From Streptosporangium violaceochromogenes (GTDB lineage Bacteria > Actinomycetota > Actinomycetes > Streptosporangiales > Streptosporangiaceae), in the NCBI RefSeq assembly GCF_014654615.1, contig NZ_BNBB01000010.1, positions 62,001 through 126,000 on the forward strand: DNA of 64,000 bases, given 5' to 3'. A program made the position numbers and the translations under genes. Positions 58,025-64,000 of this stretch are shown piece after piece. The stretch's first letter is position 1, and the number at the start of each line of letters is the position of its first letter. A model generated the notes under the pieces. It ran no database searches. It saw only the letters and a list, made by a program, of their open reading frames with translations, and was not told where the DNA came from.

Positions 58025-59676
58025 GGGTTCCTCGCGTCCTCGTTGCCGTACCGGCGGAAGCGCCGCCGGCGCCGCTCCACCAGATCGCGGGCGTTCAGCC
58101 GGGCCAGCTCGTGCAGAGTCGCGCCAAGAGCGGCGCGCAGCGCGCCGGCCGCCGCGGCGGGGTTTTCGTGCGCCCCTCCCCCGGGTTCCGGCACAACCGC
58201 GTCGACGATGCCCTGCCGGAGCAGGTCGCGGGCATCGAGCCGCAGCGCGGCCGCCGCGCGAGGCGCCTCGGCGCGGTCTTTCCAGAGAATGGCCGCACAT
58301 CCCTCGGGGCTGATAACCGAATAGATCGCGTTGGCGAAAGCCAGCACCCGATCCGCGACGGCCAGCGCCAGCGCCCCGCCGCTGCCTCCCTCTCCCGTGA
58401 TCACCGACACGATCGGCACCTTGAGCCCTGACATCTGCCGCAGGTTCTCCGCGATCGCCCATGCCTGGCCGCGTTCCTCGGCGTCGACACCGGGGTGCGC
58501 TCCGGGTGTGTCCACAAGCGTGACGACCGGGAGACCGAGCTTCTCCGCCAGTCGCATCAGCCTGCCGGCCTTGCGATAGCCCTCGGGCAACGCCATGCCG
58601 AAGTTATGGCTGATCCGCTCGGCGGTGTCGTGGCCTTTCCGGTGCCCGATGAGGACGATCGGCCGCCCGTCGAGACGGCCGACGCCACCCACGATGGCGG
58701 GGCAGTCGCCCGAGAGCCGGTCGCCCTTCAACTCCTGGAAGTCGTCGAGCAGCTGGTAGATGTAGTCCAGCGTGGTCGGGCGCGCCTCGTGCCTGGCGAG
58801 CCTCACCACCTCCCAGGGATCCCGCTCAGGCAGTTCCGCGGGGTCGCGGACGAGCCGTACCGCCTTCGGCGCCTGGAGGTGCGCGCCGTCCGGCCGCACC
58901 ACACCGAGCAGCGTGCCGAGCACGGTCCTGAGGGCGGAACGCGGCACCACGGCGTCGAGGAATCCCCGCGACCGCATGAATTCCGCGCTCTGGAAACCCT
59001 CGGGCAGCTCCTGCTGGATCGTCTGCCGGATCACGCGAGGCCCGGCGAAGCCGATACGCGCACCTGATTCGGCCAGGATCACGTCGGTCAGCGTCGCGAA
59101 GGACGCCGCCACGCCACCGTACGTCGGATTGGTGACGAGTGAGAGGGTCAAGATGCCCGCCTCGTCCAGCTCGGCAAGGGCCTGACTGGTCTTGGCCATC
59201 TGCATCAGGGAATAGGCGCCCTCCTGCATGCGCGCGCCGCCGGAGGCGGTGACCAGGAGCAGTGGCGTGCGCGTGCGCAGCGCCGTCTCGCACGCACGCA
59301 CGATGCGCTCCCCCACCCCTACGCCGAGGCTGCCGCCGAGGAATCGGAAATCCATGACCGCGGCGATCACGGGATGATTCATCACCGAGGCGGTGACACA
59401 GGTGACGGCCTCGGCCGCCCCGGTGCGCTCCCGGGCCTGCCGCAGGCGGTCGGGATAAGGGCGGGAGTCGACGAACCCGATCGGATCCTCGACAGTGGCC
59501 GGGGCCTCGAAGGGGACGGCCGAGCCGTCGTCCAGCAGCTGCGCCATCCGCTGCGATGCGTGCAGGCGGGAATACGCCCCACAGCTAGGGCATACGCCCA
59601 GATCGCGCTCAAACCGCTTGGCATAGATGAGTTCGCGGCATTCAGGACAACTGATCCACTGTGCCGTTCCCGGCAT
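58021..59676 (-). CDS. accDA: Fused AccD-AccA acetyl-CoA carboxyltransferase
   Basis: 551-residue single-chain carboxyltransferase. The AccD half (1-~265) begins with the zinc ribbon [10 protein letters not shown]...CPSCG (Cys10/13, Cys29/32) and has [11 protein letters not shown] and [14 protein letters not shown]. The AccA half (~290-551) has [33 protein letters not shown] and [18 protein letters not shown]. Separate accA and accD genes are more usual; the fusion is typical of some natural-product loci. The start at 59676 gives the family zinc-ribbon N terminus; an upstream GTG (59694) is possible. Confidence 0.92.
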   Translation of the reverse strand: MPGTAQWISCPECRELIYAKRFERDLGVCPSCGAYSRLHASQRMAQLLDDGSAVPFEAPATVEDPIGFVDSRPYPDRLRQARERTGAAEAVTCVTASVMNHPVIAAVMDFRFLGGSLGVGVGERIVRACETALRTRTPLLLVTASGGARMQEGAYSLMQMAKTSQALAELDEAGILTLSLVTNPTYGGVAASFATLTDVILAESGARIGFAGPRVIRQTIQQELPEGFQSAEFMRSRGFLDAVVPRSALRTVLGTLLGVVRPDGAHLQAPKAVRLVRDPAELPERDPWEVVRLARHEARPTTLDYIYQLLDDFQELKGDRLSGDCPAIVGGVGRLDGRPIVLIGHRKGHDTAERISHNFGMALPEGYRKAGRLMRLAEKLGLPVVTLVDTPGAHPGVDAEERGQAWAIAENLRQMSGLKVPIVSVITGEGGSGGALALAVADRVLAFANAIYSVISPEGCAAILWKDRAEAPRAAAALRLDARDLLRQGIVDAVVPEPGGGAHENPAAAAGALRAALGATLHELARLNARDLVERRRRRFRRYGNEDARNP

Positions 59677-59925
59677 CTCTATTAGCGCACCCACACCAGC
59701 AGCTTGATCCGTATCCCTCAACGACCGCTGGTCAACGACTGTATGGCCCGCTCCGGGACACATCCCGCGCTCCACGAGCCTTCGAGCGGCCGTGGAGCAC
59801 CGTCGTCGACACTTCGGGCCTGTGTCCGTCAGGAACCTCTGTGAGGGGGATCGCAGCCGTGCGAGACGGTCCTCGCGGCGACATGCCGTGGTGACGGCCC
59901 CGCACTCACACAGCAGGGAGTCTGT

Positions 59926-61278
59926 ATGCGCTTTCTTCCCGACTCGCGCGAACCGAAGGTGGCGATCATAGGCTTCGGCTACGTCGGCTGCTGCCTCGGC
60001 GTCACACTGGCCGATCAAGGCCTGTACGTGACGGGTATCGACCGCAATCCCCACCTGGTCTCCGAGCTGAACGCGGGGCGGTGCCACATCTCCGAACCCG
60101 GCCTCTCCGAAGCCCTGGAGAAGCTGCGGGGCACGTCCCGTCTCACGTTCGACACCGAGTACGACGCGATCAAGGACGCCGACGTCGTGGTCATCGCGGT
60201 AGGAACCCCGATCGGCCCGGACCGGTCACTCATCACCGAGCAACTGGAGGAGGTTTGCGCGACGCTCGCGCCGCGGCTGCGCCGCGGGCAACTGGTGGTG
60301 CTGAAAAGCACCGTCGCGCCCGGCACCACCCGGGGTCTCGTCCGGCCTCTCCTCGAAGGCGGCGGGCTGGTCCAGAGAGAGGACTTCGGACTCGTCTTCT
60401 GCCCGGAACGCCTGTCGGAGGGCAACGCCCTCTCCGAGCTGCGCGAGCTTCCCATCATCGTGGGAGGCTGCGACCCCGAGAGCACGCACTCGGCGGCGGA
60501 GTTCTGGAAGCGGGCGCTCAACGTACCCGTCTGCGAGTACGCCTCGCCCGAAGTGGCCGAAATCGTCAAGCTGGCCGACAACTGGTGGATCGACCACAAC
60601 ATCGCCCTCGCCAACGACCTGGCCCGGTTGTGCGACGTCTTCCGGGTCGACGTCCTCCAAGTGATCACAGGGGCGAACTCGCTCCCCAAGGGCACCGGCC
60701 ACGTCAACATCCTGCTGCCCAGCGTGGGGGTGGGCGGCTACTGCCTGACCAAGGATCCATGGATCACCTGGAACGCCGCCCGCGAACGCGGCGTACGCCT
60801 CAAAACCATCGAGACGGGGCGGGCGGTCAACGACGCGATGCCCGCCTACACCCACGAGGCGATCTCGGCCGAGCTCGCACGAGCCGGTTGGGACCCCAAA
60901 AGCGCGAAGGTCGCGATACTCGGCGCGGCCTTCAAGAACAACACCGGGGACCTGCGGAGCACACCGGTGAAGCCCGTCGTGGACGGCCTGCTCGCCGCCG
61001 GCGTCACGGTGTCGCTCTTCGACCCCCTCGCGGATCCGGCGGAGCTCCGCTCCCTGATGGGCGTGGAGGCGTCCGCCACCCTGGAGGAGGCCGTGGACGG
61101 CGCCCACTGCCTCGCCGTACTCGCGGGCCACGAACCGTTTCGGCAACTGGACTTCGCCGCGCTGCGCGAATGCGTCCCATCACCCTGCCTGGTCTTTGAC
61201 GGGCGGGCCTACTACTCGCAGGAAACCATCGACGAGCTGCGACGGCTCGGCTTCGACTACCGCGGAATCGGACGGTGA
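59926..61278 (+). CDS. UDP-sugar dehydrogenase (UDP-glucose/UDP-ManNAc DH family)
   Basis: 450-residue NAD-dependent four-electron dehydrogenase. NAD motif [16 protein letters not shown] (about 14-29), [19 protein letters not shown], and the catalytic Cys in [14 protein letters not shown] (Cys about 272). [12 protein letters not shown] marks the UDP-binding third domain. It oxidises a 6-hydroxyl to a uronic acid; the sequence is nearer the WecC group than Ugd. GGGAG five bases before ATG. Divergent from accDA; first of the sugar genes. Confidence 0.9.
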   Translation: MRFLPDSREPKVAIIGFGYVGCCLGVTLADQGLYVTGIDRNPHLVSELNAGRCHISEPGLSEALEKLRGTSRLTFDTEYDAIKDADVVVIAVGTPIGPDRSLITEQLEEVCATLAPRLRRGQLVVLKSTVAPGTTRGLVRPLLEGGGLVQREDFGLVFCPERLSEGNALSELRELPIIVGGCDPESTHSAAEFWKRALNVPVCEYASPEVAEIVKLADNWWIDHNIALANDLARLCDVFRVDVLQVITGANSLPKGTGHVNILLPSVGVGGYCLTKDPWITWNAARERGVRLKTIETGRAVNDAMPAYTHEAISAELARAGWDPKSAKVAILGAAFKNNTGDLRSTPVKPVVDGLLAAGVTVSLFDPLADPAELRSLMGVEASATLEEAVDGAHCLAVLAGHEPFRQLDFAALRECVPSPCLVFDGRAYYSQETIDELRRLGFDYRGIGR

Positions 61279-61282
61279 CGTG

Positions 61283-62263
61283 ATGCTCAAGATCGTGGTC
61301 ACGGGAGGGTGCGGCTTCATCGGCAGCCACCTCGTTGAACGCCTGGCCGGGGCCGGGCACAAGGTGGTCGTCTACGACACCTCGCCGCCACCGCCCGACC
61401 TGCCGCTCGACGGCATGGACAACGTCCGCCACGTCAGGGGCGACGTCATCGACACGTCGTCCCTGGCCGCCGTCATCACCCCGGACGTCGACCTGATATA
61501 TCACCTGTCGGCCATGGTCGGCGTCGACCGCTATCTCCGGCAGCCGCTCGACGTCATCGACGTCAACGTGCTCGGCACACGCAACGTCCTGCGGCTGGCG
61601 CTGGCCGCGGACGCCCAGGTGGTGGTGGCCAGCACCAGCGAGGTCTACGGCAAGAACCCCCAGGTGCCCTGGTCCGAGGACTCCGACCGGGTGCTGGGCG
61701 GCACATCCGCCGATCGGTGGACGTACTCCACGAGCAAGGCTCTTGCCGAGCACATGACGTTCGCCATGGCTCGCGAGCACGGCCTACAGGCCACGGTGGT
61801 GCGCTACTTCAACGTCTACGGCCCCCGGCAGCGGTCGGCGTACGTCGTCAGCCGCAGCGTCCGCCGCGTCCTCACCGGGCACGCCCCGGAGATGTACGAC
61901 AGCGGGGCGCAGACACGATGCTTCACCTACGTCGACGACGCGATCGAGGGCACCGTCCGCGCCGCGTCGAGCCCGGCGGCGCAGGGCGAGTGCTTCAACA
62001 TCGGCTCCCACCAGGAGACCTCCGTCAGCGAGGTCATCCGGCTGGTCCGTAAGATCGCCGGATTCACGGGGGGGAACGACACGCTGGACACCGGCGTGGC
62101 CTTCGGAGCGGTCTATCAGGACATCGAACGGCGCATCCCCGAAACCACGAAAGCCCGTACGGCGCTCGGCTGGCAGTGCGCCGTCCCGCTGGAGGAGGGC
62201 ATCACCAGGACGATCGAGTGGGCCCGGCGCAATCCGTGGTGGCTGCGCGGGCCCTTCGACTGA
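61283..62263 (+). CDS. NAD-dependent nucleotide-sugar epimerase/dehydratase
   Basis: 326-residue extended SDR. VTGGCGFIGSHLVERL (residues 6-21), HLSAMVGVDRY, ASTSEVYGKNP (catalytic Ser/Thr region), YSTSKALAEH (Tyr/Lys about 152-156) and RYFNVYGPRQR are typical of UDP-glucose 4-epimerases and UDP-glucuronate decarboxylases. Four bases after the dehydrogenase gene, so it probably acts on that uronic acid (4-epimerisation or decarboxylation). ATG 61283 or GTG 61280 may start it. Confidence 0.88.
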   Translation: MLKIVVTGGCGFIGSHLVERLAGAGHKVVVYDTSPPPPDLPLDGMDNVRHVRGDVIDTSSLAAVITPDVDLIYHLSAMVGVDRYLRQPLDVIDVNVLGTRNVLRLALAADAQVVVASTSEVYGKNPQVPWSEDSDRVLGGTSADRWTYSTSKALAEHMTFAMAREHGLQATVVRYFNVYGPRQRSAYVVSRSVRRVLTGHAPEMYDSGAQTRCFTYVDDAIEGTVRAASSPAAQGECFNIGSHQETSVSEVIRLVRKIAGFTGGNDTLDTGVAFGAVYQDIERRIPETTKARTALGWQCAVPLEEGITRTIEWARRNPWWLRGPFD

Positions 62264-63391
62264 TCACCATCCGGCCTTGATCGTGTCCACGATGTGCTGA
62301 CGGTCCTCGTCGGACACCCACCGGCCGACCGGGATGCAGACCAGGTGTTTGACAACCTCCTCGACTCCGGGGAGGAGGGACACGTACGGGCGCAGCGCCG
62401 TGTGACGGTCGTTACGCTCATGCACCTGGCTCACCATGACACCGGCCTCGGTCATGTGCTTGACGAACGTGTCCTTGCCGGAGACCAGCAGCGGATAAAC
62501 CCAGAACGAGGACTGCCGGTCAGGGGCACGCTCGGTCAGCCGCACCCCGTCGGCGAAGGCCAGTTCGCGGTCGAAGAAGGCGGCGTTCTCCCTGTAACGG
62601 CGGATCACCTCATCGGTCTCCACCAGGTTGGCCAGGCCAATCGAGGCGTTGATGTCGTTCATGTGGAACTTGTAGCCCCACTCGGGGATGTCGTCCCGGA
62701 CGAGACCACGCCCCGGTGACTCGCGGTCGATTCCGAACCATCGCAGCCGCCTGGCCCGCTCGCTCAGCTCCGGGCCGGGCAACACCATGAGCCCTCCGTC
62801 ACCCGTGGTGAAATGTTTGACCGCCTGGAAACTGAAGACCGCGATGTTGCCGTGGTTCCCCAGCGGCGACCCACGGTAGGTGGAGCCCCAGGCATGCGCG
62901 CAGTCCTCGATCACGACAGGCCGGAACCCGTGGACGGCCTCCGCCTCGTCCAAGATCTCACTCAGCCGGGCGAGGTCGACCGGATAGCCGGCGAAGTGGA
63001 CCACCATGATCGCACGGGTGGCCGGGGTGATCTTCCGGGCCAGGTCGTCGAGATCCACGTTGAGCGTCGCAGGGTCCACATCGACCCATCGCGGCCGCAA
63101 TCCGTTCGCGAGGATCGCCCAATTGGTGGCGACCATTGTCAGAGGGGTGGTGAGCACCTCGCCCTTGCCCTCGCCCGGTTCGCCCCCTGGGTTCGTCGCC
63201 AGCCGCAAGGCGAGATGGAGACCGGAGGTCCCGCTGTTCACCGTGGCCACGAAGGGGTTACCGATCCGGTCGCGTAGCGCCTGCTCGAACTCGTCGACCA
63301 CCGGCCCCTGACCGATCGTTCCGCTGGCGAGAACCCGGGCCACGGCGCTGGAGGCCGACTCGGACATCTCCACGCGCAGCAGCGGGATCAC
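62264..63391 (-). CDS. DegT/DnrJ/EryC1/StrS aminotransferase
   Basis: 375-residue PLP-dependent sugar aminotransferase. VNSGTSGLHLALRLA (about 51), DCAHAWGSTYRG (Asp of PLP pyridine), and the PLP lysine in FSFQAVKHFTTGDGG (about 191). It transaminates a ketosugar nucleotide to an amino sugar for the cluster's glycoside. GTG 63391 overlaps the RmlC-like stop (GTGA). Its stop is directly adjacent to the convergent epimerase stop. Confidence 0.92.
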   Translation of the reverse strand: MIPLLRVEMSESASSAVARVLASGTIGQGPVVDEFEQALRDRIGNPFVATVNSGTSGLHLALRLATNPGGEPGEGKGEVLTTPLTMVATNWAILANGLRPRWVDVDPATLNVDLDDLARKITPATRAIMVVHFAGYPVDLARLSEILDEAEAVHGFRPVVIEDCAHAWGSTYRGSPLGNHGNIAVFSFQAVKHFTTGDGGLMVLPGPELSERARRLRWFGIDRESPGRGLVRDDIPEWGYKFHMNDINASIGLANLVETDEVIRRYRENAAFFDRELAFADGVRLTERAPDRQSSFWVYPLLVSGKDTFVKHMTEAGVMVSQVHERNDRHTALRPYVSLLPGVEEVVKHLVCIPVGRWVSDEDRQHIVDTIKAGW

Positions 63392-64000
63392 CGGTATCTC
63401 CTCGTGCGGTCGGAGGCGACATCACCGGCGTCGGCGCACAGTTCCTCGTACCGCGCCCTGCACTCGGCGTAGTCGGGCAGGATTCCCCGCTCCAGGGCCT
63501 CGCGCAGGCTGGGCGCGTTCCTGTCCTTGTCGGAGAGGAACCGCTCGCACTCCTGCGGCCAGGGCAGACCAAGTTCCGGGTCGAGCGGGTCGACCAGAAT
63601 CTCCTTCTCCGGGGCATAGGTGCTTGAGCAGAGGTAGACAACGGTCGCCTCGTCGGTCAGTGGCGCGAACGCGTGGCCGTGCCCCTCCGCCAAGTACAGT
63701 CCGTGCCGGTCACGGTCGTCCAGCCGGACCGGCTCCCACTCGCCGAACGTCGGCGAGCCGACCCGGACGTCGACGACGACATCCACGATCTCGCCGCGCA
63801 CACAGCTGATATAGCGGGACTGCCCGGGCGGCAGCGCGAAGGCGTGGATGCCCCGGATCGTGCCGCGCCGCGAGCGGGAGCAGTTGACCTGCGCCACCCT
63901 CAGGGGATGGCCGACGACCTCACGAAAAACCGGCTCGCTAAAGGTCTCAAGAAATTCCCCTCTCTCGTCCGGAAAAATCTTCGGCTTGATCAGGAAAGCA
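63388..64000 (-). CDS. dTDP-4-keto-6-deoxyhexose 3,5-epimerase (RmlC family), partial
   Basis: Minus-strand gene running off the right edge; about 204 codons visible, missing only a few N-terminal residues. The frame continues upstream of the first Met through FPDERGEFLETF and AQVNCSRS, as in RmlC. Catalytic His in GTIRGIHAF, and the cupin strand CVRGEIVDVVVDVR followed by GSPTFGEW and EGHGHAFAPL are conserved. It epimerises C3 and/or C5 of a dTDP-4-keto sugar. The strand and overlap place it upstream of the aminotransferase in one operon that extends beyond the window. Confidence 0.9.
   Translation of the reverse strand, partial: AFLIKPKIFPDERGEFLETFSEPVFREVVGHPLRVAQVNCSRSRRGTIRGIHAFALPPGQSRYISCVRGEIVDVVVDVRVGSPTFGEWEPVRLDDRDRHGLYLAEGHGHAFAPLTDEATVVYLCSSTYAPEKEILVDPLDPELGLPWPQECERFLSDKDRNAPSLREALERGILPDYAECRARYEELCADAGDVASDRTRRYR

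Noticed and set aside
48847..64000. Capsule or cell-wall polysaccharide locus
   Set aside because: UDP-sugar dehydrogenase and epimerase would fit, but P450s, ferredoxin, O-methyltransferase, a GT1 enzyme and acetyl-CoA carboxylase fit a natural-product cluster better.

Overview
The window is high-GC, gene-dense DNA from an actinomycete. Start codons are often GTG, many genes overlap by four bases (ATGA or GTGA), and several genes look leaderless. Family content (F420-type luciferase-like oxidoreductase, an OsaABC-like signalling locus, DUF3151, a NYN-domain protein, a chromosomal purA/purD/pyrE/fba block and a glycosylated natural-product cluster) suggests a Streptomyces or Streptosporangiales-type organism; the genus is an inference. 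No rRNA, tRNA, transposase or cas gene was recognised.

Region 1 (1-12993) is a catabolic island. A long minus-strand operon runs from a Tat-lipoprotein solute-binding protein through an ATPase and two permeases (polyamine-type ABC importer), HyuA and HyuB (hydantoinase/oxoprolinase subunits), an OsmC-like protein and an amidohydrolase, to a luciferase-like oxidoreductase cut by the window edge. Divergent from it are a thiamine-diphosphate enzyme and a GntR/FCD regulator. Together they look like uptake and ring-opening of an unknown N-containing cyclic compound.

Region 2 (13224-23229) is mixed: a CorA transporter with a YGQN filter, a two-helix protein with an Asp-rich EF-hand-like tail, a 1.2-kb non-coding stretch with unusual repeats, an MFS transporter, a secreted protein, a processive GT2 synthase coupled to a 49-residue membrane protein, an RlmA-like methyltransferase and an S9 peptidase.

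Region 3 (23255-29719) is an osmoadaptation-type signalling locus. A PP2C phosphatase (OsaC-like) is divergent from a 1392-residue poly-HAMP hybrid kinase (OsaA-like), which is followed by a one-domain response regulator (OsaB-like). The kinase gene contains an exact 373-bp internal direct repeat.

Region 4 (29868-48710) is mostly housekeeping: NYN protein, pyrE, DedA, fba, DUF3151, purA, glycerophosphodiesterase, a second CorA, purD, a membrane protein, a murA paralogue, a sensor-like winged-helix regulator, an EamA exporter, a HisC-like aminotransferase, and an NmrA-like reductase with its MarR regulator.

Region 5 (48847-64000) is one side of a biosynthetic gene cluster for a probably glycosylated polyketide-type product: [3Fe-4S] ferredoxin, two tandem P450s, GT1 glycosyltransferase, O-methyltransferase, SDR, POT transporter, a dedicated acetyl-CoA carboxylase (AccC, AccB, fused AccD-AccA), and sugar-nucleotide genes (UDP-sugar dehydrogenase, epimerase, DegT aminotransferase, RmlC-type epimerase). 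The core synthase is not in the window and probably lies beyond the right edge.
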